From Tamilnaduibacter salinus (GTDB lineage Bacteria; Pseudomonadota; Gammaproteobacteria; Pseudomonadales; Oleiphilaceae): DNA of 64,000 bases. Positions 23,924 through 33,301 of the stretch are shown one piece after another. Location: NCBI RefSeq assembly GCF_003096655.1, contig NZ_QEKQ01000003.1:328160-392159 (forward strand), in the 5' to 3' direction. How positions within the stretch are numbered: position 1 is the first letter of the stretch; every line of letters starts with the position of its first letter. The notes under the pieces are model-generated. The model made no database searches, was not told where the DNA came from, and saw only the letters and a program-made list of their open reading frames with translations. The position numbers and the translations under genes are program-made.

Positions 23924-25984
23924 ATGGCGAATGAAACCACTCAACGGACGGGACTGGAATGGTTTTCCTCACTCCCGGCCTGTCTGCTCCTGTTGCTGGT
24001 CGTACTGTTCTCCACCAGCAGCGATATTCACAACCAGATGCTCAGTGGCGGCGAAGCGCTCTGGAGCGGCTATTTCAAGCTGCGGGAAGATCCGAGCCGC
24101 CCGGAATGTAACCCGGACCGCTCGGTCGATCAGGCCGTCGATGCCCGGGTCCGACAGCTGCAGTCCTCGCAGCAGGACAGTGTGACATCACTGCTGGGTG
24201 AGGCGACGGTGGACCGTGCCAAGGTCCGTGAATCCGTCGAGAATGCCATTGCCCAGTGCCGGGAAAAGCATGCGGACTTTGCCACGCTCAAGGAGCGGAT
24301 TACGCCGTCGGTGAAAGCCTATCGGGCCGTGGAGGGCTTCATTGGCGACATCATCGCAGCGGGCCTGACGGCGCAGCCCTATATTCTGATTGCCATCGTC
24401 ATGATCTGCGCCGCCACCGCAACGCTGAGTCGCCATCACATTGCCATGCGGCCGATGGAGACGCGGCTGGACTACACCCTGTCCTACACGCTTCAGACCA
24501 TTGCCAATGTGATGCTGATGGGCTCCAGCGTGCTCTATCGTCAGGTCTCGCACGACGTGGGAGCGGTGTCGCTGGAGCAGGAGCTGCTTCACGACTTCTG
24601 GATTGTCTGTTTCGCCGTACTGGCATTGGCCTCCCTTTACCGTCTGATCCGTCCGCCATCGGATCTGATTCCCGGCGGCGATCTGGGCCGGGCCGGTCTG
24701 GCCGTTCCGCTCTATACCGGCATGTGCCTGATTTCGGGGAGCTACTTTGTGTTTATCGGCCATGGGGCCGGGATTGGCGTGTATCTGGACAAGCTGATGG
24801 AACTGTCCAGCATGTTCCTGAACGTGGCGCTGTACGTCTGGGTGGGCATGATGCTCAAACAGACCCGGCTGGCGACGCTGGTGTTCAACGTGTTCCGCCC
24901 CTGGCGTCTGCCACCGGAAGCGCTGGCGGTGGTGGCGGTCGCGGTTGCGGCGATTCCGACGGCCTATACCGGTGCCTCCGGGATCTTCGTGATTGCCGCC
25001 GGCGCGGTGATCTACAGTGAGTTGCGGGCCGCCGGTGCCCGCCGGCACCTGGCGCTGGCAGCCTCTGCCATGTCGGGGTCGCTGGGCGTGGTGCTGAGAC
25101 CCTGCCTGCTGGTCGTGATCATCGCTTACCTCAACCGGGAGGTGACCACGGACGACCTGTTTGGCTGGGGCGTCTGGGTGTTCCTGTTGACCGCCGGCAT
25201 GTTCCTGTTGATTTCCAACACAATCAATCGCCAGAGCCGTTTTGAGCCGGCACCTTTTGGCGAGGCGATGCCCGCCATGGCGCGCGAACTGCTGCCGTTG
25301 GTTCCGTACGCTCTGGTGATTACGGGGGTGGTGCTGTTCTACAGCCTGGCCCTGGATGTGGGGGTGGATGAGTTCTCCGCGCCGCGTATTCTGCCGGTGA
25401 TCATGCTGGCCATTCTGGTGTACGAGCACTTCGCTGGCCGCCGCCGTCCCGCGGAGGGCCCACGACAACCGCCCCGGGGGTTCGAGCGCAGTATCCGGGC
25501 AGCGACCAACGACACCACCGCCGAGATTGGCGCGTTGCTGCTGCTGTTCGGTCTGTCGGTCAGCCTGGGTGGCGTGATCGAGCGCGCGGAGCTCATGCAG
25601 ATGTTTCCGGCCTCGTTTGACAGTCCTTGGACGGCCATGCTGCTGATGGTGGTGGTGCTGGTGATCCTCGGGATGATCATGGACGCCTTCGGCGCGGTCA
25701 TTCTGGTCAGCGCCACGGTCGCCTCGATGGCCTATGCCAGCGGGGTGAATCCAATCCATTTCTGGATGGTGACGCTGGTGGCCTTTGAACTGGGCTATCT
25801 CAGCCCACCCGTGGCACTCAACCACCTGCTGACCCGTCAGGTGGTGGGCGAGCAGGAAGTGCTGGCGGCCCAGAACGAGGGTGGCACTTTCTATCAACGC
25901 CACGAACGGATCATCATGCCGCTGATCGTCATGGGCATCTCGTTGTTGCTGGTGGCCTTTGTGCCGTTGATGTTCTATGCGTGA
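23924..25984 (+). CDS. TRAP transporter large permease (DctM-type) with N-terminal extension
   Basis: This 686-residue integral membrane protein has one helix at about residues 17-35 and then about 110 soluble residues including two Cys (RPECNPDR, IAQCREK). Many helices follow, with TRAP-permease segments such as IPTAYTGASGIFVIAAGAVI, AMSGSLGVVLRPCLLVVIIA and LGYLSPPVALNHLLTRQVVG. It is longer than a plain DctM (~430), so the small DctQ role is probably fused at the N-terminal half. It would import an unknown substrate driven by an ion gradient, together with the binding protein and TatT-like lipoprotein. Confidence 0.82.
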   Translation: MANETTQRTGLEWFSSLPACLLLLLVVLFSTSSDIHNQMLSGGEALWSGYFKLREDPSRPECNPDRSVDQAVDARVRQLQSSQQDSVTSLLGEATVDRAKVRESVENAIAQCREKHADFATLKERITPSVKAYRAVEGFIGDIIAAGLTAQPYILIAIVMICAATATLSRHHIAMRPMETRLDYTLSYTLQTIANVMLMGSSVLYRQVSHDVGAVSLEQELLHDFWIVCFAVLALASLYRLIRPPSDLIPGGDLGRAGLAVPLYTGMCLISGSYFVFIGHGAGIGVYLDKLMELSSMFLNVALYVWVGMMLKQTRLATLVFNVFRPWRLPPEALAVVAVAVAAIPTAYTGASGIFVIAAGAVIYSELRAAGARRHLALAASAMSGSLGVVLRPCLLVVIIAYLNREVTTDDLFGWGVWVFLLTAGMFLLISNTINRQSRFEPAPFGEAMPAMARELLPLVPYALVITGVVLFYSLALDVGVDEFSAPRILPVIMLAILVYEHFAGRRRPAEGPRQPPRGFERSIRAATNDTTAEIGALLLLFGLSVSLGGVIERAELMQMFPASFDSPWTAMLLMVVVLVILGMIMDAFGAVILVSATVASMAYASGVNPIHFWMVTLVAFELGYLSPPVALNHLLTRQVVGEQEVLAAQNEGGTFYQRHERIIMPLIVMGISLLLVAFVPLMFYA

Positions 25985-26037
25985 GGGGCGCCGCGGGTCA
26001 CCAACCGACGGCTTGTGATAGCCGGCTGACCACAAAA

Positions 26038-26061
26038 AACGGCGCCCCGAGGGGCGCCGTT
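26038..26061. terminator. Bidirectional intrinsic terminator between TRAP permease and pckA
   Basis: An 11-bp perfect stem AACGGCGCCCC/GGGGCGCCGTT with a 2-nt GA spacer is preceded by AAAAAA and followed by a T-rich stretch. It serves both convergent transcripts. Confidence 0.85.
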
Positions 26062-26089
26062 CCTGTTTCCCGCTGTGTTCGCTCTGGAA

Positions 26090-27622
26090 TCAGAGCTGCG
26101 GGCCGGCCTCGACGATGGCGTCGTCCACATCGAACTTGCTGAAGTTGTCGACGAACTGCCCGATCAGCTCCTGGGCCTTGGCGTCGTATTCGGCCGGGTC
26201 ACTCCAGGTGTTGCGCGGGTTGAGCAGGTTGTCGTCCACATTCGGCACGGAGACCGGCACGTCGAGGTTCAGCTTGTCCAGATGCCGGGTCTCGACATTG
26301 TCCAGGTCGCCGTTCTGAATGGCGCTGATGATCGCCCGGGTCGTGGGGATGCTGAAGCGGCTGCCCACGCCGTAGGGGCCACCGGTCCAGCCGGTATTGA
26401 CCAGGAAAACCCGGCTGCCGAACTCCTCCATGCGCTTCATCAGCAGCTCGGCGTAGACGCCGGCCGGACGCGGGAAGAAGGGCGCGCCGAAGCAGGTGGA
26501 GAAGGTGGACTTGAGTTTGGAAGACGAGCCCATTTCCGTCGAGCCCACCAGCGCGGTGTAACCACTCAGGAAGTGATAGGCCGCGGCTTCCTTGTTCAGT
26601 ACGGACACGGGCGGCAGAACGCCGGTCATGTCACAGGTCAGGAAGACGATGGCGGAGGGCTCGCCGGCGCGGTTCTCAAGAACACGCTTTTCAACATGGT
26701 CCAGCGGATAGGCGCAGCGCGAATTCTCCGTCAGTGAGACGTCGGTGTAGTCCGGCTCGCGGGTTTCCGGGTCCACCACCACGTTCTCGACGATGGCGCC
26801 GAAGCGGATGGCGTCCCAGATGATTGGCTCGTTCTTGCGGCTCAGGTCGATGCATTTGGCGTAGCAACCGCCCTCGACGTTGAAGACCGTGCCCGGGCCC
26901 CAACCGTGCTCGTCGTCACCAATCAGGTACCGGTCCGGGTCGGCGGACAGGGTGGTCTTGCCGGTGCCGGAGAGGCCGAAGAAGAGGCAGGTTTCGCCAT
27001 CTTCGCCGACGTTGGCGGAGCAGTGCATCGGCAGCACGTCTTTCTCGGGCAGCAGGAAGTTCTGGACCGAGAACATGGCCTTCTTCATCTCGCCCGCGTA
27101 GTGCATGCCGGCAATCAGCACCTTGCGCTTGGCGAAGTTGATCATCACGCAGCCGTCGCTGTTGGTGCCGTCGCGCTCCGGGTCACACTCGAAGTTGGCG
27201 GCGTTGAGGATCTGCCATTCCTGTTTGTCCGACGGGTTGTAGCCTTCCGGGCGGATGAACAGATTGCGGCCGAACAGGTTCTGCCAGGCGGTCTCGGTAG
27301 TCATGCGCACCGGCAGGTAGTGCTCCGGATCCGAACCGACGTGCAGGTGGGAAATGAACCGGGTCTTGTCGGCCAGGTAGGCTTCCACCCGGTCCCAGAG
27401 CGCATCAAACCGCTCGGCATCAAAGGGGCGGTTGATCGGGCCCCATTCAATGGCGTCCGACGTGCTGGGCTCGTCGATGATGAACCGGTCCATGGGGGAA
27501 CGGCCGGTCCGGTTCCCGGTCTTCACAACGAGCGACCCGTTGGCGGCCAGCTGGCCCTCATTGCGCTCCAGTGCCAGCTCTACCAGTCGTGCTGCGCTCA
27601 AATCAGTGTAGGTGTTACTCAC
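26090..27622 (-). CDS. pckA: ATP-dependent phosphoenolpyruvate carboxykinase
   Basis: This 510-residue enzyme makes PEP from oxaloacetate in gluconeogenesis. Walker A is [14 protein letters not shown]. Other family marks are [12 protein letters not shown] near the N-terminus, [22 protein letters not shown] and [19 protein letters not shown]. The open frame extends to 27721, but the protein matches the family from the GTG at 27622 ([15 protein letters not shown]), which has GAGG 6 nt before it. It faces hslO, hslR and yrfG on the same strand, as in E. coli. It ends at a strong shared terminator. Confidence 0.95.
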   Translation of the reverse strand: MSNTYTDLSAARLVELALERNEGQLAANGSLVVKTGNRTGRSPMDRFIIDEPSTSDAIEWGPINRPFDAERFDALWDRVEAYLADKTRFISHLHVGSDPEHYLPVRMTTETAWQNLFGRNLFIRPEGYNPSDKQEWQILNAANFECDPERDGTNSDGCVMINFAKRKVLIAGMHYAGEMKKAMFSVQNFLLPEKDVLPMHCSANVGEDGETCLFFGLSGTGKTTLSADPDRYLIGDDEHGWGPGTVFNVEGGCYAKCIDLSRKNEPIIWDAIRFGAIVENVVVDPETREPDYTDVSLTENSRCAYPLDHVEKRVLENRAGEPSAIVFLTCDMTGVLPPVSVLNKEAAAYHFLSGYTALVGSTEMGSSSKLKSTFSTCFGAPFFPRPAGVYAELLMKRMEEFGSRVFLVNTGWTGGPYGVGSRFSIPTTRAIISAIQNGDLDNVETRHLDKLNLDVPVSVPNVDDNLLNPRNTWSDPAEYDAKAQELIGQFVDNFSKFDVDDAIVEAGPQL

Positions 27623-27896
27623 TTCGACCTCGCCCTTGGGATGTATTCGGCATTGCTCCGTGTTCCGTCCGGGATGGATACCGGAAGCGCCCGCACCTGA
27701 AACGGGTCGTGCTGGGAGCAATTGGGGATCCGGGACCTCGGCACACCGTCGAGCTGCGTGTCGGGTGAGAGGTCCGCCAACACAGGCGCGCCATTATGCC
27801 AGAGACAATGGTAAAAAACGACTGGCCGGAGTGGCGCCTGTTGCGTCACCCGGCAGTCAGTCGGTCAGGGTGGGTTTGGGCCCGGAAGAGCGGGCG
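27623..27896. other. Intergenic region between hslO and pckA
   Basis: No gene is seen. On the minus strand CATAAT (27798-27793) could be a -10 box for pckA, but its -35 is poor. Between it and the pckA start a stem GGACCTC (27733-27739) pairs with GAGGTCC (27769-27775), so the pckA leader or hslO trailer may fold. Confidence 0.35.
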
Positions 27897-28754
27897 TCAA
27901 TGCAGCGGCTGGCCGTGAAACAGCCGGTCAATGTCGCTGCGGTCGAACCGGTACTGGGCGTGGCAGAACTGGCAGTCCATGTCGATGCTGCCCTGTTCAC
28001 GGAGAATGCTGTAGCACTCTTCCTCGCCGATCGACTCCAGAGCCGAGAGTGTGCGATCGCGGTTGCAGCTGCAGCGGAACTGTACCGGGTTGGCCGGATA
28101 CAGTCGCAGCGCTTCCTCATGGAACAGGCGGTGCAGCAGGGTGTCACTGTCGAGGGTCAGCAGCTCTTCGGGCTTGATCGTGCCTGCCAGGTGTGTGACG
28201 CGATCCCACAGGTCCGGATCGACCTCGGTGCTGCCCGGCAGGCGCTGGATCAGCAGGCCCGCCGCCTGGTGATCGTCAGCGAACAGAAACAGGCGAGTAT
28301 CGATCTGCTCTGAACGCTCGAAGTAGTCCTCGAGGCAGCCGGACAGGGTGTCCCTTTCGCGGGGCACAATCCCCTGATAGCGCTGACCGCTCTCAGGTGT
28401 GATGGTAATAACGGTCTGACCCTGTCCGAGCAGGCCGTCGAGGCTTTCATCGGCACCGGCGCCCGGCGCATCGAACCGGGCCAGTCCGCGCAGATTCTGC
28501 TGATGGGTGCACTCGGCCATCAGGGCTCGCACCGGGCCATTGCCCTGGGCCTGGATCGAGAGGCTACCGTCGAACTTGAGTGTGCCGCTCAGCAGGACGC
28601 TGGCCGCCAGGGATTCGCCCAGCAGATGGCGGATGCTGGCGGGGTAGTCGGCCTGGGTCGTCATGGTGCGGTAGCTGTCGGAGAGGCGAACCCACTCGCC
28701 CCGGACATCGCCTTCCTCGAACAGAAAGCGCTGGAATTCGTCGTCAAAGGCCAT
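27897..28754 (-). CDS. hslO: Redox-activated chaperone Hsp33
   Basis: This 285-residue cytoplasmic holdase is activated by oxidation. The zinc-binding redox switch is CSC (about residue 229) and CQFC near the end, the CxC-x(n)-CxxC pattern of Hsp33. The N-terminal substrate-binding domain includes RALMAECTHQQNLRGLARF. The last gene of a yrfG-hslR-hslO run on this strand, it lies 46 nt after hslR. Confidence 0.95.
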   Translation of the reverse strand: MAFDDEFQRFLFEEGDVRGEWVRLSDSYRTMTTQADYPASIRHLLGESLAASVLLSGTLKFDGSLSIQAQGNGPVRALMAECTHQQNLRGLARFDAPGAGADESLDGLLGQGQTVITITPESGQRYQGIVPRERDTLSGCLEDYFERSEQIDTRLFLFADDHQAAGLLIQRLPGSTEVDPDLWDRVTHLAGTIKPEELLTLDSDTLLHRLFHEEALRLYPANPVQFRCSCNRDRTLSALESIGEEECYSILREQGSIDMDCQFCHAQYRFDRSDIDRLFHGQPLH

Positions 28755-28800
28755 AAAAGCAATCTCTTGAATGCACGGGTCGGGGCTGGTGCGTCATCGG

Positions 28801-29205
28801 CTAGAGACCATGCTGGTCCTTGAAACGGCGGATATCCCGCCGGTCCTTTTTGTTGGGGCGCCGGGCCGGTGGTCGGTCCGCCGCCTGCAGGGTCCGGCGG
28901 CGCCACTGCTCTTCTTCGCGCCGGGCCTGGCTGTCCTCAGTCTCGTGGTAGAGAGTCTGGGCCTCGGGAGCGCCGCGACGGACCTCGCTGAGACGATCAA
29001 TCACGACCACTTTTTCCTGCGTCCCCTGCTTGAGGCGGACCGTGGCCCCCTCTTCCACCATCTTGCCGGGCTTGGTGCGGTACTGGTTGTAGTGGACCTT
29101 GCCGCCTTCAATCGCCGCCTTGGCGATCGAGCGTGTTTTGTAGAACCGCGCGGCCCAGAGCCATTTGTCGAGCCGCACCCGATGGTCGCTGTTGTCTGAA
29201 CCCAT
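28801..29205 (-). CDS. hslR: Heat-shock ribosome-recycling protein Hsp15 (S4 domain)
   Basis: This 134-residue protein has an S4 RNA-binding domain: RLDKWLWAARFYKTRSIAKA followed by GGKVHYN and RTKPGKMVEEG. The C-terminal tail is basic and Arg-rich. It rescues nascent-chain-blocked 50S subunits in E. coli. The ATG at 29205 is chosen because homologues start just before the S4 domain; an upstream ATG at 29262 adds 19 unlikely residues and would overlap yrfG. Confidence 0.93.
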   Translation of the reverse strand: MGSDNSDHRVRLDKWLWAARFYKTRSIAKAAIEGGKVHYNQYRTKPGKMVEEGATVRLKQGTQEKVVVIDRLSEVRRGAPEAQTLYHETEDSQARREEEQWRRRTLQAADRPPARRPNKKDRRDIRRFKDQHGL

Positions 29206-29258
29206 AACCCGTGGTGATTGGTGACTGTGTCGACATTGTAACCCGAATGCTGGCGTCG

Positions 29259-29939
29259 TCACCCGTTTCGGGAGACCGTCTCCAGCGCGGGCAGGATTTC
29301 GTCGAAATGGTGGATGGCCGGCAGCGTGCCGTCGTGATGGCGCGCCGGCTGACTGCTGTCCGGCGCCAGTATGGCCAGCAGGTGACGGATGCCGTGATCG
29401 GCGGCGCTTTCAAGCACCGGCAGACTGTCGTCGACCATCAGAGTCCGCTCCGGGTCGTAAGGCTCGCGACGCGCCAGATCCACCCAGAACTGCCGGTCTT
29501 CCTTGGGGCGACCGAACTCGTGGGTGGACAGCACCCGGTCGACGTGCCGGTCCAGCCCGGTGCGCTCCAGTTTGAGGGTCAGCGGATCGGGATGGCAGTT
29601 GGTGACGATCACGGTCCGCCGACCACTGCGGTGCAGCGCCCTCAGGAATGCTTCCGCCTCGGGGCGATAGCCGATCCGGTCCCGGACCTCCCGCTTGAGT
29701 GCGACCACGTCGACATCCAGCCGGTTGCTCCAGTAATCGGTGCAGTACCAGTGGAGCCGGCCCTTCTCGGACTCAATCAGCGGCACGATCTGTTCGTACC
29801 CGGTCTGTTCAGGGAGCTGCTTGATCTGCGCGTACCGCCGCGGCAGGTGATCCAGCCAGAAATGACTGTCAAAGTGAAGGTCGAGCAGCGTTCCGTCCAT
29901 GTCCAGCAGGACGGTATCCAGTGAAGCCCAGTCAATCAT
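29259..29939 (-). CDS. yrfG: HAD-family GMP/IMP nucleotidase (YrfG-like)
   Basis: This 226-residue HAD hydrolase has motif I LLDMDGTLLDL (nucleophile Asp at about residue 13), motif II VIVTN and motif IV LMVDDSLPVL. YrfG dephosphorylates purine mononucleotides. It heads the yrfG-hslR-hslO group, an arrangement also found in E. coli, which supports the specific name over a generic HAD enzyme. Confidence 0.88.
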   Translation of the reverse strand: MIDWASLDTVLLDMDGTLLDLHFDSHFWLDHLPRRYAQIKQLPEQTGYEQIVPLIESEKGRLHWYCTDYWSNRLDVDVVALKREVRDRIGYRPEAEAFLRALHRSGRRTVIVTNCHPDPLTLKLERTGLDRHVDRVLSTHEFGRPKEDRQFWVDLARREPYDPERTLMVDDSLPVLESAADHGIRHLLAILAPDSSQPARHHDGTLPAIHHFDEILPALETVSRNG

Positions 29940-30022
29940 GCGTGGTCACCCGGTTGCCAGTGGCGTTCGAAGGATGGTGGGGCGGGTGCCACGTTGCAAT
30001 AGGGGATACCGTCAATGCCGGC

Positions 30023-30358
30023 TTACTGGCTACCGTCGGAGGAGACTGCCTCGCCCTTGCGTCCGGGGCGCGTGCAGCCCAGACAGCGGATGAAGGTGGT
30101 TTCCGCCGGCTTGAGGAACAGGGTCTCCGCCGCTTCCTCGGCGTTGCCGCCCAGCAATGAGAATGGCAGCGAGACCACGTAGACGGCGCCGCCCACGAGT
30201 GTGACGCCAAACATGGCGGGCCGGACGAAGAGGGCATCCGTGGTCATGGCCAGGGCGCTGGGCTCTTCTTCGGCGACGTCGGCGTGACCGATGCTTGAGA
30301 ATGCCATCAGGGAGAACGCCAGCGCAGCGGCCAGGGTTCGGGTCAGCGAGGTTTTCAT
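30023..30358 (-). CDS. Small exported protein of unknown function
   Basis: This 111-residue protein has a signal peptide (MKTSLTRTLAAALAFSLMAF, cleavage near GHA) and a hydrophobic segment FGVTLVGGAVYVVSLPFSLL at about residues 55-74. The C-terminal tail contains IRCLGCTRPG, a CxxC pair. Similar short proteins in Pseudomonas-like bacteria are labelled multidrug transporter without evidence. The ATG at 30358 has AGGAG 6 nt before it; the longer frame from 30403 is not used. I do not recognise a function. Confidence 0.7.
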   Translation of the reverse strand: MKTSLTRTLAAALAFSLMAFSSIGHADVAEEEPSALAMTTDALFVRPAMFGVTLVGGAVYVVSLPFSLLGGNAEEAAETLFLKPAETTFIRCLGCTRPGRKGEAVSSDGSQ

Positions 30359-30475
30359 AGGGGTCTCCTGAATTCGCCCGGTTGCGCGGGCGGCAATGGT
30401 CATGAGTGTTGTCCTAACTATGAAACATTATGCCGTATTTTCAAGCAGGCGGGACAGGGCGGGCGTCCCGTTCCA

Positions 30476-31291
30476 TCATCGCTGGCACCGGGGGCAGTAG
30501 ACCGTGGCGCGCTGACCGAGGCGCCTGTCGCGCAACGGCCTCCCGCAATGGTGGCACGGCTCACCGCCGCGACCGTAGACGCTGAGAGACTGGGCGAAAT
30601 AGCCGGGCTTGCCCTCGCTGTTGACGAAGTCCCTCAGTGTCGTACCGCCATCCAGAATGGCGGCGCTGAGAATGTCCCGAATGGCCGAGACCAGGCGGCG
30701 GTACCGTTCCTGGCTGACCCGCCCGGCGGCTCGTTGGGGATGGATGCCGGCCATGAACAGGGCTTCGCAGGCGTAGATGTTGCCAACGCCCACCACCGTG
30801 CGGCTGTCCATGATGAATGCCTTGATGGGCATGCGCCGTCCCCGGGACCGATGGTAGAGGCCATCGCCGGTGAAATCCGGCGATAGCGGCTCGGGTCCCA
30901 GCGGGGCGAGCAGGGCATGGTGCTCCGGCGGCGCGTCGGTCCAGTGCCAGGAGCCGAACCGCCGTGGATCGTTGTAGCGCAGGCGCTGACCGCCTTCGAG
31001 CGTCAGCTCAATGTGATCGTGTTTCATCAGCGGGCTGTCATCGGTGATGACCCGAAGGCTGCCGGACATCCCAAGGTGGACGATGGCGGTGCCGTGATCG
31101 AACCGGATCAGCAGATACTTGGCCCGGCGCTCGACAGCCCGAGGTATCTGGCTGATCAGCTTGTCTGGCAGGTCCTCGGGCACTGGCCAGCGCAGCGAGC
31201 CATTCAGGACACGGGCTTCGGTGACGGCGCGCCCGGTCAGGTGCGGCTCAATGCCGCGTCGCGTGGTCTCGACTTCCGGCAGTTCGGGCAC
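30476..31291 (-). CDS. mutM: Formamidopyrimidine-DNA glycosylase
   Basis: This 271-residue base-excision repair enzyme removes oxidised purines. The catalytic N-terminus MPELPEVETTRRGI is exact (Pro2, Glu3). The helix-two-turn-helix region includes GVGNIYACEALFMAGIHP, and the C-terminal zinc finger is CHHCGRPL...YCPRC. The length matches E. coli Fpg (269). Confidence 0.96.
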   Translation of the reverse strand: MPELPEVETTRRGIEPHLTGRAVTEARVLNGSLRWPVPEDLPDKLISQIPRAVERRAKYLLIRFDHGTAIVHLGMSGSLRVITDDSPLMKHDHIELTLEGGQRLRYNDPRRFGSWHWTDAPPEHHALLAPLGPEPLSPDFTGDGLYHRSRGRRMPIKAFIMDSRTVVGVGNIYACEALFMAGIHPQRAAGRVSQERYRRLVSAIRDILSAAILDGGTTLRDFVNSEGKPGYFAQSLSVYGRGGEPCHHCGRPLRDRRLGQRATVYCPRCQR

Positions 31292-31406
31292 GGGTGGGTG
31301 TCTCCTGGGTGATGGTCGGTCTGGCCATCCGATTTTGGTGTCCGCCCCGGGAATGTCAACGGATCGTCATACAAAACGCCCACGCTCTGTTACAGGAAGC
31401 GGTCGC

Positions 31407-31436
31407 TTGAGGCGGTGAACACCTGTAAGCTAGTAT
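31407..31436 (+). promoter_or_regulatory. Candidate promoter and palindrome of the desaturase gene
   Basis: TTGAGG (31407-31412) and TAGTAT (31431-31436) are 18 nt apart. Between and around them lies an imperfect palindrome centred on GGTGAACACC, with outer GCTT/AAGC, which could bind a TetR-type fatty-acid regulator such as DesT or FabR. That is inference only. Confidence 0.35.
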
Positions 31437-31468
31437 CGCTCTGTTCTATTTGTCTGAGGTTTCCCTGT

Positions 31469-32641
31469 ATGTGGTTTTACGGTCTTCTGGACCTGCCGGT
31501 CTGGCAGCTGATTCTGGTGGCTCTTGGGCTGACCCACGTCACGATCGTGAGTGTCACCCTTTACCTCCACCGCCATTCGGCGCATAACTCGCTGGACCTG
31601 CATCCGGCGCTGGCCCATTTTTTCCGGTTCTGGCTGTGGCTGACCACCGGCACGGTCACCAAAGAGTGGACGGCGATCCACCGCAAGCACCATGCGACCA
31701 CGGAAACCGAAGACGACCCTCACAGCCCAGTGGTTCTGGGCCTGAAAAAGGTGCTGACCGAAGGCGCGGAGCTCTACGCGGGAGCCGCGACGCCGGAAAC
31801 GCTCGAGCGCTATGGTCAACGCACGCCAGAGGACTGGATCGAGCGTAACGTCTATACCCCTCACCACGGGCTGGGCATTACGCTGATGGCCGTGATCAAT
31901 TTGGCGCTGTTCGGTGTGCATGGCATCTGGATCTGGGCGGTGCAGATGATGTGGATCCCGGTCTGGGCAGCCGGGGTCGTCAACGGCGTTGGCCACTACT
32001 TTGGTTATCGCAACTTCGAGTGTAAGGACAATGCCCGCAATATCGTGCCGTGGGGCCTCTTTATCGGCGGTGAAGAGCTGCACAACAATCACCACACCTA
32101 TCCGAATTCCTCCAAGCTGTCGCGTCGCTGGTATGAAATCGACATCGGCTGGGGGTATATCCGGCTGTTCCAGGCGCTGGGGCTGGCGACGCCCAAGGGC
32201 TACCGTCCCATTGCCCAGCGTGTGCCGGGCAAGCATGCGGTGGACGTGGAAACGGTTCAGGCGATCACCAACAATCGCTTCGACATCATGCGCCAGTACC
32301 GCAAGCGTGTGCTGGAGCCGGCTCTGCGTCAGCAGAAAAACCGGGTGGCGGACGATCTGCGCCCGATGCTGCGTCGTGCCCGCAAACTGCTGGTGCGGGA
32401 CCACGAGCTGATTGAGCCGCAGGAGCGTCAGCGGCTGGACTCGTTGCTGTCACGGGATGCCGTGCTGCGCCAGATCCACGAAAAGAATCAGGAACTGCAG
32501 GCACTCTGGCGTCGGCGCGGGCTGAAGCAGCAGGAGAAATTACAGGCGCTGCTGGAGTGGTGTCGTGAGGCTGAGGCCAGCGGCATCCGCCATCTGGAAG
32601 AGTTTTCCGCGCTTCTGCGGAGCTACGCGCTGCGGGCCTGA
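31469..32641 (+). CDS. desA: Membrane fatty-acid desaturase (acyl-CoA delta-9 type)
   Basis: This 390-residue di-iron membrane desaturase would introduce a double bond into saturated acyl chains. Three His boxes are seen: HRHSAH (about residues 34-39), HRKHH (71-75) and HNNHH (205-209). Hydrophobic helices lie at about 10-30 and 125-165. After about residue 240 a charged, Arg/Gln/Glu-rich helical tail of some 140 residues follows, probably a coiled coil. The start at 31469 is preferred over the upstream ATG at 31415, which lies in the promoter area. It converges with rsmD and overlaps its stop by 19 nt. Confidence 0.87.
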   Translation: MWFYGLLDLPVWQLILVALGLTHVTIVSVTLYLHRHSAHNSLDLHPALAHFFRFWLWLTTGTVTKEWTAIHRKHHATTETEDDPHSPVVLGLKKVLTEGAELYAGAATPETLERYGQRTPEDWIERNVYTPHHGLGITLMAVINLALFGVHGIWIWAVQMMWIPVWAAGVVNGVGHYFGYRNFECKDNARNIVPWGLFIGGEELHNNHHTYPNSSKLSRRWYEIDIGWGYIRLFQALGLATPKGYRPIAQRVPGKHAVDVETVQAITNNRFDIMRQYRKRVLEPALRQQKNRVADDLRPMLRRARKLLVRDHELIEPQERQRLDSLLSRDAVLRQIHEKNQELQALWRRRGLKQQEKLQALLEWCREAEASGIRHLEEFSALLRSYALRA

Positions 32642-33252
32642 TTCCCGCCGTCGCGACATTCCACCCGTATCAGCACATAGCGCACCTGCCCCGCGGTTTT
32701 CTCCCGGTGCGGCGTCCAGCCCACCGGGAGCGCGGGCAGCGACTGCTCCTTCTCCCTTTCGAGATACACCAGTGTGCCTGGTGCTGCCCAGCCGTTTTGC
32801 GCCAGTAACGGGATGAGCTGCTCCGGCCAGTCCTGACGAAAGGGTGGGTCCAGCATGATCAGGTCCATGGCCCGGGTGGTTGCCTGGGCCAGAAAACGCC
32901 GGACATCGGCCTGGACGACCTCGCCCCGATCCGTGCCCAAGGTCTGCAGGTTGTCCGACAGCGCGCGACAAAGCGGCCGCGACTGGTCGACGAAGGTGAC
33001 CGAGGCCGCTTCCCGGGACAGCGCTTCCAGACCGAGCACGCCACTGCCGGCGAACAGATCCAGGCAACGGGCGCCCGGCAGCATGGGCATTACCCAGTTG
33101 AACAGCGTCTCACGCACTCGGGCCGGCGTCGGCCGTACATCGTCCACGGCGGGAAAGGTCAGCACGCGACGGCGCCAATCGCCGCCTATGAGCCGTAATT
33201 CGCCCTGTTCCGGGCGTCTGGAACCATTTCCTCGGGACCGTTTGCGCGCCAT
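32623..33252 (-). CDS. rsmD: 16S rRNA m2G966 methyltransferase RsmD
   Basis: This 209-residue SAM methyltransferase modifies 16S rRNA G966. The sequence starts with basic residues, then LRLIGGDWRRRVLTFPAVDD and RPTPARVRETLFNWV. SAM motif I is CLDLFAGSGVLGLEALSR and the catalytic motif is LIMLDPPF. The frame is open far upstream to 33867, but that part overlaps ftsY; ATG at 33252 is the family start. Divergent from ftsY, as in E. coli. Confidence 0.93.
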   Translation of the reverse strand: MARKRSRGNGSRRPEQGELRLIGGDWRRRVLTFPAVDDVRPTPARVRETLFNWVMPMLPGARCLDLFAGSGVLGLEALSREAASVTFVDQSRPLCRALSDNLQTLGTDRGEVVQADVRRFLAQATTRAMDLIMLDPPFRQDWPEQLIPLLAQNGWAAPGTLVYLEREKEQSLPALPVGWTPHREKTAGQVRYVLIRVECRDGGNQARSA

Positions 33253-33301
33253 AGCCGCCTCTGCCTGATTGACGCTGGGAAGTGTAACCGATTTCGGGTC
33301 G

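Noticed and set aside
24188..26035. 615-codon open frame on the minus strand under the TRAP permease
   Set aside because: His/Gln/Arg-rich product typical of an antisense shadow; the plus-strand permease has clear membrane helices.
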